A DNA stretch of 62,239 nt from Mesotaenium endlicherianum (GCA_009602735.1 WELA01010100.1:1323308-1385546), one strand, 5' to 3'; numbered from the stretch's first letter, positions 31,093 through 43,914 are shown. Made by a program: numbers and translations. Notes: generated from the letters alone by a model not told the origin.

Positions 31093-33891
31093 ATATAGAT
31101 TGAAGCGGTCGTCGTACGTGATGGGGTTATCCACCAGCTCGAGGTGCCCGAATCCGCCTGCTTTGCCCACCTGTTGCACACACTCAGAGAGAGAAATGCA
31201 GCACTAGAAATGAGAAAACTAGAGCAAAGACCAGAGAGCACAAAGAGCACAAAGAGAGTGTGAATATAGCAGCATAAATACAGCAATCTGAACAATAGAG
31301 AGCGGTGATAGCAAAGATAGAAAGAGAGTTGGGAGAGCACAAAGAGGCATAGGAGAGAGAGCAAATTTATAGAAGAGAGATTGGGAGGGGCATATACTTG
31401 ATGAAGTAGTAGCTCAAAGCTGGTGCTGCTGCAAAGACCCGCCTGTAGCTTAAAATTGATGCTCCCGCTGCTGCAGCCTGCGAAGGCCTTCTACACCCCT
31501 TTGCCCTCCTGCAGCCCCGGCGGCTCTCATGTCGATATTGAATAAACTAATTGCAAGATTTAGAGACCGAGATAGAGAAGAGACAAAGAGAGAGCAAGAG
31601 AGAATGAGAGTGGAAAAACAGCATAGCCCTTAGCCCAGAACAGGAGCTGACAAACTGACAAGCTGACCAAGACAGTAAAATTGAAAGCAGCTAGCATTAA
31701 GAGCATCCAAAATGAAGAAGAGAGAATAGATAGCAGAAGGACAGAGAGTGAAAGTGCAACAGAGGCCTTTGCGCACAAACAGGAGCAGAGCAACAAGGGC
31801 AGAGTTAGCACACACACATCCCCTACTCCCCACCTTTTCTTTTCCTCAATCCACTATTCAAGCAAGGCATGGGTACGAAGAGGCACGATAAGAGAGAGAT
31901 AAAACAATGCGTTTCAGCCAAGCGCTCACCTATAATTGCTATAGTGCGCAAAGCGAACGTACGCAGACGATATCAATAATTTAGGTGAGGCTGGCTGCAA
32001 AGAAGCCAAAAAACCACAATGAAGAACACAGGCCAGGCAGGTCCACGCCAGTTCTGGAATTCACCTGAAACTTGGCGCCCAGCTTGCAGAGCTTTTTGTG
32101 CACCTTGGCAGGTCGTCAAAGACCTTGTTGTTTAGGTACTTCTTGGTTGCGGCCTGCCAAGCATGCGCCACGCAAGAGCAGGTGGTGTCAGCCCTTTGAC
32201 ATACGGCCTCAACTTCACAATACCACATTAAAATTGACAACAAACAAAAATGGTTGCGGAGGAGACAGAAGCAGAATACGCCGTGTCACAGCCACCACTA
32301 CAAGAGTCAAATGGATCACAAACTGGCAGGCAAGAATATGCCTCCAAAGAAACTCATGCATTATGAGAGAGAGAGAGTGCCAACGCTTCTTACCTCATCA
32401 AAGGCTGCAGCAGCGAAGTTGCTCGCTCAGCCAGCAAGCGCTGTTGCAGCTTGGCCTCAAAGTCCAGGGCACACGCTTCTGATGGCTGCTTCTCTCCTGT
32501 GCCTGCCTTCCTTTGGAGCTGATTCTTGCAGTCGAAAAGAGGCTATAGACAAAAACAGCACCAGGTGAAAGTGCAATCAATGGGTGTGCAGACGAAAGCA
32601 ACACCAACAGGCAAAAGTGCAGAAGGAAGCAGCTCAGAGAGGTGAGAGTGCAGACGAAAGCAGCAACAAAGGTGAGATTGCAAGCTTGGAGAGGCGTACT
32701 AGAATGTAACACAAAAGATGAACAACACTCAAAATAGCACGGACAGGTGAGAGTGCAGACAAAAGCAGCACGGAGTGAGAGTGCAGAAGGAAGTGGGTGA
32801 GAGAGGAGAGAGTAGAGGCAAGCAGCATGGACAGGAGCACATACTACATACCAACAGGTGAACGTGCAAAGCAAATGAGAAGACAAGGGGATCAAACGAA
32901 AGAGAGACTTGCAGAAAGAGAGCGTCATGGGGTGTTATTGCAACAACACTTGCCTTGCATAGAAGCTATCTGAGGAGAAATGGGCCTGCTATGACAATTG
33001 TGACCTGCCATAAGACGATAAGAAAACAGAGACTCCTGAGGGGCTAAATGAACCAAAATGGGAAACGGAGGTTGCTCGTGCAGGCCCGCAAATTCCAGCA
33101 TTAAGCAAGCAGAAAGGTGCACACGCTACATCCCTCAAAGAACAATATAGAGTGACACAGTCACAACCAACCCATTGCGCACATAAGAAACATCATGTAC
33201 ATGTCACGGTCCTAGTCTTCGTGAGATGTTCACATCAAAAAACAGCAGCCTAAGAAAGAAGACATAAGAAACTCCAAGACACCTCCCCTCTCCTTCTCTG
33301 CTTCCCTCTCTCTCCCTCAAAATAATCAGCAAGCGAATCAGATGTGCTTACCTGAAATGTATCACGCGGCACACTTGGTTGAAGGTTCTTCACAACGGCG
33401 TGCACCTGCCAAGAAAGTGTAACACGAAACTATTAGTAAACAACTACTTTCACACTCTTGAGTGAAATCTGAATGACAAAGCTTACAAGTATATAGTATC
33501 AACTGAAGAGGACGGCGTCAGACAACATCAGGGAGGTAAATCATCAAGCAGGTAAGAGCATTCGTAAATAGAGACAAAACAAAATATGATGTAAGTGGAA
33601 AAGCAACATCAGGAATTTGTGATTAGAGTTGCGAACCTGAAAGTAACCTGCAGAAGACTTCTTCTTTTAAATCCTGCGCGAAAGTCATTATCCTGCCAAA
33701 ACCAAAAAGAAATATAACAATGTTAAGTCAGTAGAGTGTTTTGTCCAATGTCATTAACAAATTTGTCAAGATGCAAATGAATATGCAAGAAATAGGCGAA
33801 GCAAGATGGCATCTTGCACCGTGAGTTCGCACAAGCACTGATTGAACACTAAAAATAAACTTACAGGGATGTAGACCACCCGGATTTGCTC
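31093..33891 (-). CDS. Unidentified multi-exon host gene (partial)
   Basis: Read leftward, short open segments are each flanked by AG and GT: 33865-33891 (EQIRVVYIP, GTAAGT donor), 33648-33692 (DNDFRAGFKRRSLLQ), 33352-33405 (VHAVVKNLQPSVPRDTFQ, GTAAGC donor), 32394-32524 (charged helix with ACALDFEAKLQQRLLAERA, GTAAGA donor), about 32065-32153 (KKYLNNKVFDDLP), and 31093-31170 (GGFGHLELVDNPITYDDRF). The first three and the last are phase 0; the fourth ends in phase 2. Agreement of splice signals and frame argues for a real gene; missing exons between the last pieces are likely. I do not recognise the protein. Introns are GA/AG-rich. The 5' end probably lies right of 33900, where sequence becomes non-coding. 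Confidence 0.45.
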
Positions 33892-33899
33892 CTACGAAT

Positions 33900-34465
33900 G
33901 CTTAAGGGAGACCACCAAGAATGTGAATTGTGTGATTTGTGCTAAAGCACTGAGCCTTAATATAGTAGAGCAGGTCCAAAGGGAGGAGAAGAAATTCGAT
34001 GAGCTGCGAGGTAAAATGTGCAGCGGGCTAGCCCAACGCTACAGAGAGGCAATTTTTTGGCCGTTCTCGCTTCACGCAATTCAGCGGCCCGCTAATTTTG
34101 GACTGACAAGTCTGCACGATGTGCACCTTCAAGAGTCCACGTTGTGTTCACTAAAACGTCGGCGACTTAATTACAAAAATTAATTAGTGTCAGTTCGTGC
34201 AGTACGCGCGAACCGGCGTAGTTCGATTAGTTTAACGAACTCAACACGAGAAAATCGCGTACGGCGTAACCTGGCTCTGTTTGCACCCCACAACGAAAGT
34301 GGACTGTGGGTGGAGGCGACAGTGACTAGTGATCCCCACAACTGAGCAACAATGTTGAAGCAAGAGGCAGGCGGTGGGGGGCTAGTTCTGTTAATTTCCT
34401 GATTAGATAATTCTACAGTTTATTGTTGTCGAGGCGACAACAGTTTTAGTTGGAGGGAATGTAAT
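33900..34465. other. No gene recognised
   Basis: Contains an 86-codon plus-strand frame (33923-34183) without family features, then AT-rich DNA. Confidence 0.35.
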
Positions 34466-34726
34466 GAACCAGCATATTGGTAGATATAATATTTATTTAT
34501 ATATAATAGTTAATTAAGTTCAGCCTGCTGAACTTTAGTCAACATTTAGTCTGCTGGACTTTATATAATTATTAGTTTAATGACTCAGCCAAAAGCAGCA
34601 GGCTGAAGTCAACTTAGGTCAGGTTGCTGAAACATTCTTTGACAGCCAGCTAACTTCCGTACTCGGTAGCAGCAAACTGCCTAGATATGCATCTAAGTGT
34701 GATAAGCTAGATGAATGGCCATGAGC
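34466..34726 (+). repeat. Dispersed 255-base repeat, copy 1
   Basis: Shares with 55575-55832 the blocks TATTGGTAGATATAAT, TTAATTAAGTTCAGCCTGCTGAAC, AATGACTCAGCC and TAGATGAATGGCCA, in the same order. Its right edge coincides with the truncated 5' LTR of element B. Non-coding; it could be part of an LTR or non-autonomous element. Confidence 0.6.
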
Positions 34727-35938
34727 GCGCGCAGCGCAAGCTACAGCCACCCAGGCACGAAAAGTCAACGTTGATTCACCGACCGCTTGACTGATTTTGT
34801 CGCAGTCAGCGGTTATGTCAACATCAAGACCACTGGCAAGGGGTCAATGTCAATGTGCCCTACACCCAGGAATGGGGGAGGTTTTGACAGCATAGACAGC
34901 CGTGAGACTAGAAGCTGGGATTTAGTGATGAGCCGCCCAGCAAGTACCAAGTCCGGTACTGTGTGACTGGCAGATTAAGCCAGGTCATGGCCGCAACGCC
35001 AAGATGTATTACGGCCGCCCGGCTGGGAATCTTGAGCAAGTGGCATTTACTTGTACACACCGTTCAGGAGTTCTCAGCCATGAGCCAATGAGGCGTGACT
35101 GCCAGCTGAGAAGCTAAGCAGCCACGCGCGACAGTCACGAGGTGTGCATGCATGCTGAGTGACGACGAGTTTGAGTTGAGCATGGCTAGGCAGAAGCAAC
35201 ATGCAGCTAAGCTTTGTGACTAAGCACAGCATTCTCGAAGGATGACGCTGTATGGTGCCTGCGAAAGGCACGAACCTTGCCAGAGACATGTCATTCACTC
35301 TCACGCACTTTTGCCAAGAAGCAGAGGAAGCAGAAGGAAGGAGAAGAAGGGCGCGAAGAAGAAGAAGGAGTTTCCAAGGCCATTGGAGGGCCAAGGCCCC
35401 ATGCTTCTACCGACGCTGAAGATTCTTCTCAGTGTATCGTAGATAAGTTAGGATTGTCGGAGTTCCCAAGAGGGAATCTCACTGTTGACAGCAGGAGGAC
35501 TGCAAACTAGAATCTGCTAGGAGACTAGCACAGATTCGGCCGAACGCCACAAGTGTGTGTGAAGCAGCCTTAAAATGGTGAGTTGTGTGTTAGTTTCCAG
35601 GTTCTCAGAAGTCGCATTCGCATCTCGAAGAGAGAGAGTAGTATTGACAGATAAAGCTCTCAGTGAAGAACTGAGTGAGCCCAGCCTGGCAGTGAAGAGC
35701 TGTTAAGGCGTGGAGTTAAGTGAAGGGCTTGACCCAGGCCAGTATAGACGTGTAGTTTCAGAGTTTTGTAAGCTGTGACTTGCGAAAGTTAAGCGAAAGC
35801 CTGAAGGGCGATTTTCTCTGAACCTGACGTTGTATGTCAAGCTGCTTAGAGTGTGATTTCTGCATACCACAATTTGCTCACCTGTGAACTCAAGAACCTT
35901 AAGGCATAAAGCCTACGTGGAAGTAAGAGACTTTCGTC
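34727..35938 (+). repeat. Element B 5' LTR (left-truncated)
   Basis: Matches 46290-47507 and 6320-7546. The first roughly 340 bases are missing. The right end is placed at the loss of similarity to the 3' LTR. Confidence 0.65.
35242..35442 (+). CDS. Small basic ORF inside LTR (66 aa), B 5' copy
   Basis: Same start, stop and lysine-rich core as 6831-7031, with a handful of substitutions. Confidence 0.3.
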   Translation: MTLYGACERHEPCQRHVIHSHALLPRSRGSRRKEKKGAKKKKEFPRPLEGQGPMLLPTLKILLSVS

Positions 35939-36052
35939 CTACTCGTGAGAGTGGTTCAGGTGAATAGAAATTCCCACGCAAATTGGGGATTGAGGCCTGT
36001 GAGGGCCGCCAGTGCTCCACCTGGAAGGGGGCCCGGAGATATTCAACTGTAC

Positions 36053-37551
36053 ATGCGGTTGAGGAGTGGAAGACTTTATTACCCTGTGGAGCCTGCGGAA
36101 GGTTCTGATTCAAGCCAGAGTCCACAAGGAAGTGAGACATCTAAGCGCACGGATAACCTGTGGAGTGAGCAACCGTCGCGAGACGAGTCTCGCCATACTG
36201 CCACGAACGGTGAGAATCCGTATAATGAGCGAGCCTTTGTACCCAATTTGGGCAGAGAGCACGATGTGTGGGGTAAAGATAGTGAGTCTTGGTCACCATT
36301 CAAAATGACTGGTGATGATAAGGATGAGAATTCTAAGTTCAAGCTATCTACAAAGTGTTTTAGTGGACGAACCGCTGTAAATAGTCTCACTTTCGAAGAG
36401 TTTGATGAGATCTATTGGGCTGACTTCGTTGAGAAAATCCGAAAGGATTCTTCTTACACTCAGTCAGTTGCTTTTATATGCTTGGTTCAGTACTTGGACA
36501 AGAATGCCTTGTTGCTTTATTGCAAATTTCGGAAGGATGAGAACCTTACCCAGGAATGGGCGTTTGACGAGCAAAAGAAGGCAAGGGATTTAAAAATCCA
36601 GAAAGAGGCTGCGAAAGCCCGCCTGTCCGCTTTGTCATCAGGAAGAGCGATACTTGCTGCACCTGTTGAGAGCATAGACTTAGCTGCACTAACACAAGAA
36701 TTAGCAGATGCCATGAAGCAACTCACCGAGGGTTAGCAGCGAGCGGCTACTCGAGATGATGATGCTGGATCTGTCGCAGAATTGCGTAAAGTGTGTGCAG
36801 AATTGTCTGAAAAGATTGCTAATGCTCAGGAACGAGTAACACGCAGGGCTGCACCTGTCACAGGGCAGCATGGTGATAGTGCCACCACGGAAGCAAGCCA
36901 TGCGCAAGCGTTGGCTAGTTGCCGTAGGGATATGGAAGCTGGGGATGACCAGTCAGACTCTGAGCACTGTCTGCGTTGTTTCTTTAGTTGCTTGAAGCAA
37001 AATTCCCAGAGGATCGCAGTCTTAAGATGCACCGTTATGTGCATTTTGTTCGTCAGAAGAGCGAGAGAGTGATGGAGGTCAAATCCAGATTGGTAGACCT
37101 TGCCAAGAAGGCAAGAATCTATGAGCCTAGGATTGTGGCTGACAAATTCTTATTGTGTTTGGGTAAAGACACAGATTGGGAGGTCAGGCCGCACCTATCT
37201 GCAAAACGCGGAATCGATTGGAACATTGACGTGGCAGTTGAAATAGCACGCAATGTCGAGGAAGGTAAAGTTTGGTACAAGGAGGCGTCCAGGACGCTTA
37301 TGGCTCCTGAGAGAAGGGAGGAATCCTTTCAGCCTAAGGCCAATAGCTCTAATTTTCAATTTAAAAGGAAGAGCAGGTCTTTGAATAGATTTGCTAAGCA
37401 CGCCAACACTGCTGAGACAGCAAAGGGCTGTTGGAATTGCGGAAAATCAGGACACCAGAAGCGAGATTGTCCGTACCCGGATGCTAAGCAATTGTCTGCT
37501 AGCAAGGCGCAGGTATGCGCACATTGCAGCAAAAAGGGACTCAGAAGATGA
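36053..37551 (+). pseudogene. Element B gag, broken
   Basis: Starts MRLRSGRLYYPVEP at 36053 and runs open to TAG at 36734-36736 (Gln in A). The middle is a coiled-coil segment (SEKIANAQERVTRR). After another frameshift near 36990, the rest (LEAKFPEDRSL, GKDTDWEVRPHLSAKRG) leads to the zinc knuckle CWNCGKSGHQKRDC and stops at 37551. The start is chosen because many gypsy Gag proteins begin with an M-RSGR-type sequence and the leader lies upstream. Confidence 0.7.
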
Positions 37552-38581
37552 GTGTTGGTCTAAGAACCCAAATCTGAAGCCACCATGGGCTAATGCTGCC
37601 ACGAAAGAGGCAGATAAGGGAAAGAAAAAGGAGAAAGATAACTCTGGTAATCGGAAGAGTAACCAGAAGTATAATGCTATGAGTGCAGAGATTGCAGAGT
37701 TGAAAGCTCAATTTGCAAGACTAAATGTGCCTAATGTCTATTATGATGTAGATGTGGCCGAAAAGACCGTCTGTAAAGGCGAGGAGTTGACGCCTGAGAA
37801 GGCCGTGGCTGCAACGGCTGCGGGGCGCAAAGATCATGACCGTCTGGTCCCAAGGAATGCTGGGAAGCTTCCTCAGACCTTCCGGATCACTCTCAATGAA
37901 AACGAGATTGCGCAGCTACGACAAGCCAAGCCTGGGCCACGCAAGACATTTAGTTTTTCGCTGGAAAAGCTGAAGGCTCTGGTGGAACACCGGATTCAGC
38001 ACATTCCTTGTCTTTCGCTCGCTGATCTGCGTCTTACGTATCCTTCCACGGTTGAAGAAGCCGGACGGCAGCTGGACATAGCTGAGGAAGGAGCAAACAG
38101 CGCTTCGCTGCCTACTAATTTCAGCACTGTGAGAGTGCAGAACAAGGATAGAGTTTTGATGTTCAACGACTGGGCCGCTCCCAATATCCTGTTGGACACT
38201 GGCGCACAGCCAGTAATCTTGGGAAAGCGAGCTGTGAAAGCTCTGAGATTGACGGCAAGGGACCTGAAAGAAAGTCCTTTTCAGTTGAGGACTGCATCTG
38301 GGCAGATTTCAAAGTCTTGTGGAATTACCCGCAAGCCTGTGAAAATCACAGTAAACTTGGGGAAACCTGAGGAGGGGTCACTGCTCATAGAATGCACGGT
38401 GACAGAGGCAGAGAACTATGATGTTCTCTTGGGGACAGAAGCTCTGATTCTCCTGGGTATGATCATCGACCTGCGGAAGCAGAGGGTGACTTACCAGTCG
38501 ATAGATCGGCAGCCGACAGGAGAAATTCCTGTAAAAATGGTTTGCTCGGGAGAGGCGAACTACGGACTGTTGTGTGAATGA
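37529..38581 (+). CDS. Element B aspartic protease region
   Basis: Almost identical to 9101-10153, with the DTGA active site, and ends at the same TGA. It sits +1 to the gag knuckle frame, as in element A. Confidence 0.7.
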   Translation, partial: AKRDSEDECWSKNPNLKPPWANAATKEADKGKKKEKDNSGNRKSNQKYNAMSAEIAELKAQFARLNVPNVYYDVDVAEKTVCKGEELTPEKAVAATAAGRKDHDRLVPRNAGKLPQTFRITLNENEIAQLRQAKPGPRKTFSFSLEKLKALVEHRIQHIPCLSLADLRLTYPSTVEEAGRQLDIAEEGANSASLPTNFSTVRVQNKDRVLMFNDWAAPNILLDTGAQPVILGKRAVKALRLTARDLKESPFQLRTASGQISKSCGITRKPVKITVNLGKPEEGSLLIECTVTEAENYDVLLGTEALILLGMIIDLRKQRVTYQSIDRQPTGEIPVKMVCSGEANYGLLCE

Positions 38582-38815
38582 CCGATATCCAGACCATGAT
38601 GACCTCATAATGCAACGCGAAGAAGAGGGCTACACTAGCGTCAACATGCCGACTCCCTTGGTTTGGCAAGCTCGGATTATGGAGCAACTGAAAGCTGTGA
38701 GTAACAGGGACCGTGGCCCGTAAGAGCTGCTGCCAGTTCCTTATCCAGTTAAGTTTGTTGCAAATTTGATGCCTAGAGTAGACCCGTTGCCGCAAGGCAT
38801 TGGGAGGATGGAAGA

Positions 38816-39757
38816 TGTGACGTTTCTGCTTTTCGAGAGGATCTTTCCACGGTATTCAAGGAATATTTAATTCAAGTGGGAGGAAAATCTGTATACTTGT
38901 GGAAATTGACGAATACTCAAAAGAGCGAAAGTGAAAACTAACGTAGAATGTGTGCTTGTGAGAGTTGCACTCACAATTACTCTGCAGGTATTTATACCTG
39001 CACAACATGAGGCACTGGAGTGCTTCGAGTCACCACCTAGGGCACTGGTTCATGTTCAACGAAAACGGTCAAAGGGACGTGTTCCATTTGGCCGAATGCT
39101 CGAAACGCGTAGTTGGCCGTTTGGAGAATTTTCGACGGTTTCCGGAAAACCGTTCAGCGCCAAACGGGCGTTTTCGTGTTCTCGCGACTTACCGAAAAAG
39201 TCGCGATTGATCGCGGAGTCGCGTACACATGCTTTCGTCATGAACCGGTAATTTAAATAGCTACTTTGGCCAATCGGTTACGTGTGAACGTTTCAAACGA
39301 AAGTCGCGGGTTCAAATCCGCTCGGATGCAAAGCGACTTTGCATATTTCGTTTCGTTTGACTTTACGATTGTTTGTTCATATTAATGATACGACAGTTTC
39401 TTCGTATTACGACTAGTCGTAACCCAAAATCTGTGATTGTCCATCATTCGTAATAATGACAATCAAAATAACTTAATCAAACAATGACTAATTAAATTAT
39501 TATCTCATAATTATTCAAAGTAACTTTATGAATAATTATGTTGTACTTTTGCGAAGTAGTCGAATTACGTTACGACGCTTTTTGCAATAGTATCTCGGTC
39601 GTTTCGCCAATCGACCGAAAATTAATCGGCACACGTGTGTGGCGAATAATTCAATGTGATGCAATCATTTATCAAATAACTCATGATAAATAGTATAACG
39701 TATTTTAGGCAATTGGGAAAACGTCCCAAATACGCCTAAAAAGCTCACATCGTTACA
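38816..39757 (-). mobile_element. Solo LTR of element C family, nested in element B
   Basis: Same insertion point and sequence as 10388-11329, including the imperfect target duplication. This means A and B share an ancestor that already carried it, or that this block was copied between them or assembled twice. Confidence 0.75.
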
Positions 39758-40780
39758 GATGATCCTTTTCGCAGGAGAGGAGTAGTAGTGCTGGAATTGT
39801 TCGCCGAACTTGGTTCTGGAACCATCTCACTGATTCAGCGAGGTATCTAGGTATCCAAAGTGCTATATGTGGACAAAGATGAGAGTGCTTTCACAGCATT
39901 TAAGGAGATCATAAGTCAGATGCGGCAAATGCATCATTTCAAGGCGTTGGTGCCTGCTGACTTTAGTTTGGTGCGTCTTGCTAAAGGAAACATTCTCTAT
40001 GTGAAGTCTAAGGACCTGTATGGTTACAGGATTGACTGGATCTTTGCGGGATTCCCTTGTCAACCTTTCTCGCAAGCTGGGAACAGGAGGGGATTCAATG
40101 ACCCACGAGCACGACACTAGGAATGGATGGTGAAAATCATCAGCATGCTGCGGGAATGCCAGCATCTCTACCCACCAGTGTTTGTGATTGAGAATGTACA
40201 TCCAAAAATGGATTATAACCAGATGAAGTCAGGAGATCCATGGCTGACTTTTGACTCCACCTTGGGTCATCATGTATTGATCGACGACGCCAGGCACGAA
40301 GGACTCTCACACCGGGCCAGACTGTTCTGGACCAACGGCATGTCCATTGAAATCCTGAGGGAGATGGAGGAGATTTGCGCGGTGCTCACCAACGGCAGTA
40401 TCTGTGGGAGAAGCACTGATGGTGGAAACAAGCTAGTGATCAGGAGGGATTCCTACCCATAGTACGTCATCAACGAGCCAAGCCGACCAGGGGTGGTGCT
40501 GCCCACCTTCACGGCATACCCAGGATCACGCGCATTCGTGAATGGAGGACCAGGAATGGTCAAGAATGCGCACGACGGGGAAGCACCGTGGAGAGAGCCA
40601 AAAACTGAAGAGAGGGGAAGGTGCCTGGGGGTACCCAACTCCATTGCACAAGAAATTGTTGCGATGGTGGGACGGGACGACGCTGGGAAGATATTCGGCA
40701 ATTTGATTGGGCATCACTCCATGACGTGGTTGGTGGAGACGATTATGACTTGGCAGCAGATGACGTTCTCTGACAAGCCT
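39758..40780 (+). pseudogene. Cytosine-5 DNA methyltransferase domain (DNMT3-like), element B
   Basis: Motif I VLELFAELGSGT, motif IV with PCQ at 40055-40063, motif VI ENV at 40190-40198, motif VIII SHRARLFW at about 40303, and motif X FGNLIGHHSMTW. Unlike A, motifs IV to VIII are in one frame. Breaks: TAG 39848-39850 shared with A; TAG about 40118 (Trp in A); TAG about 40460 (Gln in A); and a compensated +1/-1 pair at 40375-40430. The catalytic Cys is intact. Confidence 0.85.
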
Positions 40781-42900
40781 ATGCCCAGGCCAAGACCAGT
40801 AACGATTGGAGTCCATGTGGTGCCAACCTCTGATCAGAGAGCTATCAGAGAAGCGCACCGGCGACAAGAAGAACATAGTGTTGAAAGGGATGTAGCTGAG
40901 GCTGACCAAGATGAAACACTCAGAGAAACCAGAGTGGTGGAGCTGACCAAGTGTCAAGATCTATTGGCGCGAATTGACAATCGGATGGCGGCTCTACACG
41001 ACCCTCTGGAAAGAGAGCTGCGAAGGTTGCGAGAAGACGTAGCCATGGAAGACCAGGCAACTCGTGCAGCAAACCCTTTGGTGAGCGCTGCAGCAAGCAA
41101 ACCACAAGAGGTTCCATAATCTGCAGAACGTGCCAGCCAGGTATTTGTGAGGATGCCGGAATGGGAGGACAATACCACTTCTAAATTACGAAATATGGCC
41201 CTAGATCAGGTCTACGAAAGCCCATCCCCAGACGCGGTAGTGTCAAGACATGAAGAACGCCAGTGCAATATTGGCGAATGGGCCGAAGAATGCAGTCAGA
41301 ATTCAGGAAATTCTGAAGGGTCTGGAAAGACCATTTGCCNAATTCTGAAGGGTCTGGAAAGACCATTTGCCTGGAGGTAATTTTTGAAGAATGCAGGAAG
41401 GAGACGGTCGAGAGATTGCCCGCTACACCTGTTCTGATGAACCCAGTGCCAGAGGCCAAGGGGCAACCACAAGATACAGTTGGCAGCACAGCTGAGTCGA
41501 TCACCAGGCAAATCATGGAACAATTGCTGGAAGCAGACGCCCCTCGACTCAAGGAAGAGAAAGTGGTGAAAGCAGCTCTCGCTCTACAGTCAGCCATCAT
41601 CAACATGGCGAGGCTCAACACAGGAGGGGATGAAGAATCGCCACCTCTTGGAACAAAGAAGCCACAGGAGGGAGAGGATGCAGAGATGCAAGGTCTCTCA
41701 GAGTTAGAGTTACTATCACTCAACAATGAAAGGGACGCCAGGGAAGAAATTCCACGTTTTCCTACGCCAGAGTTGGATCTGCTTGACTTACAGGAGCTGA
41801 GGACAGACGACTGGGTAGCTGACCACTTGATGGGACCAAGCCTGGCAGACCTTTATGAAGAACTAAGGTCACCAACATCCAATACCCCTACTGCCAGTTT
41901 TTCAGTGGCAGAGCCCAAGTCAACAGTACGACCGCCGCAACGGCAGGAGGTGACTGCCTGCACTGCTAAAGTGGAGACAACCCAAAGTAAGCCCGAGAGT
42001 CGTGCAAACAGACCTAGGAAGGTGGCTCGTGAGGGTAAAGCATCTTTTAGGAGGATGCTGAAGCGATATTCCAAGCATAAGGGGAAGGCTTAGAGAGAGG
42101 GCGTTCCGCGAGGAACCACAGCCCCACCTCCTCCGCCTCTGCGGAATATTCTGCAGAGAGAGGAAGAGGACGGCTTGATTCGCAGGGCAATGGCATTGGG
42201 CATCTGTATGCCGCCAGGCATTAACACGCCCTTGCTGCAACTATCAGACCGTAGGATGCAGAGGCCAAAGGCACCTGCTCCCCTGACACCTGCAATCCCA
42301 GAATGGGAACTGATGGATTTGAGAAACATCATCAGCCGCTTAACCGCAGCAGACGATGCTTTCCTCGCATCACTAGTGGCACCTCAAAGGCCGCAAACGT
42401 TGATACAGGCATGGACGATCACACCACCTGCAAGGGAGGAGTATGGCACGACCGTCGCCCGCATGGCTATTGTTGAGCAAGAGTGGGGCTGGATAATCAG
42501 CCCTAGGACAGATCCTGCAGTTGGCCAATGGCAAACCAACCTCGGCCACGTGAGAAAGGAGGAACAGGGACCAGTTGGACTGCAGTCGACAAGGAAATGT
42601 TCTTGAGGCAACCCATCCGAAGGCGCCTGACGTACGCCTCATCGCAGGAGAGGCGACGTGCCATTGGAAAAGGTAAAAAGCCTAGGAAAGAGGCTGCAGA
42701 GCCTATGCCAACGGAGGAGCAAGCTGCAAAGCCCGCTACCCCACCTCCTAAGAATCAGGCAGAAAAACCTGAGGGACAGAATCAGGCAAAAAAGCCTGAG
42801 GGCCAGGATGAGGGCGGAAAGCCCCCACTTGCACCCAAGGAATAGCGACTACTGGATGCCTTTGTTGGGGAGAAGCAACCTGAAATTGAGACTTTTGCCA
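40781..42900 (+). pseudogene. Linker region between DNMT and RT, element B
   Basis: Counterpart of 12331-14329. The shared TAA is at 41117-41119. Around the n at 41340, about 30 bases are present on both sides. The frame from 41375 runs open across the position of A's frameshift to TAG at 42091. Toward RT it carries a short repeat (KNQAEKPEGQNQAKKPEGQ). No known domain. Confidence 0.5.
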
Positions 42901-42909
42901 TTGGGAAAA

Positions 42910-43914
42910 TGGTCTCAGCCCGGCAGAAAGCACAAGTAGAAAGGTTGCTGAAGCAACATCGCAAGGTGTTTGCTTTATTAAAGAGGAGATTTGTAGAACC
43001 ACTGCCAGTGTGTGTGAAATCACACTAACTACTGATAAGCCAGTCAGACTTGGGCCGCATAAGCTTAATCAGACAGAGTGGGACGGTGTGGAGAAAACTT
43101 GCGAAGAGCTGCATAAGCTCCGCATGATTGAATAATCTACCTCAGTGCATGGGGCTCCCACAGTAGTAGTCGCTAAAAAGGACAAGGCCAGCAATTACAC
43201 TGCCACTCGCATGTGTGGAGATTACAGGCGACTGAATCTCTACACGGAGCCAGACAGCTACGTGATGCCTACACCGGAGCGGATCTTTGCGATTGCCACC
43301 ACCGAAAAGGTGTTCAGCATCATTGATCTGCGCCAAGGCTTCAAGCAGATCCCTGTGAAAACAGGAGATCGAGGTAAGACCGCTTTCTGGGCTCAAAGGG
43401 AACTTTGGCGATGGACAGTAATGCCATTTAGGCCGAAAAATGCCCCAGCCAAATTTCAGAGGACTATAGATAAAGTGCTGGAGGGGCTGGATTATGCTAA
43501 GCCATACATTGACGATATGGTAGTATTCAGCAAGTCCGTAGAGGAGCACCTCGAGCACTTGGAACAAGTGTTCCAGCACCTGGAGAAATTCCAGATGAAG
43601 CTGCATCCTGGGAAGTGCAGATTCTTTGAGGCACACGTGCCTTACCTAGGACATGAGATTGGGAACAATGCTATGTCTCCTCAGGCTGTGAAGACTGAGG
43701 CCATTTTCAAGATACCTGCACCTGCGAATGTGTCCAAGCTGAAAGCTCTGTTAGGGCTAAGCGGATATTATCGTAAGTTTGTGAAGGATTAAAGCAGAAT
43801 TGCTAAACCCCTGACGGAACTCCTGAAAAAGGATGTGCCTTTTGTGTGGACAGAAGCTCAGGAGAAAGCTATAAACGAGCTTAAGGAGCGGCTGGTAACA
43901 GCCCCAGTCCTGCA
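42910..43914 (+). pseudogene. Reverse transcriptase, element B
   Basis: CGDYRRLN, IIDLRQGFKQIPV and the YIDDMVVFSK catalytic box, followed by the 27 residues (EEHLEHLEQVFQHLEKFQ) that A lacks, then LGLSGYYRKFV. Stops at about 43133 (Lys in A) and 43790 (Tyr in A); a frameshift lies near 42975. MPFRPKN replaces the usual MPFGLKN. Confidence 0.85.
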
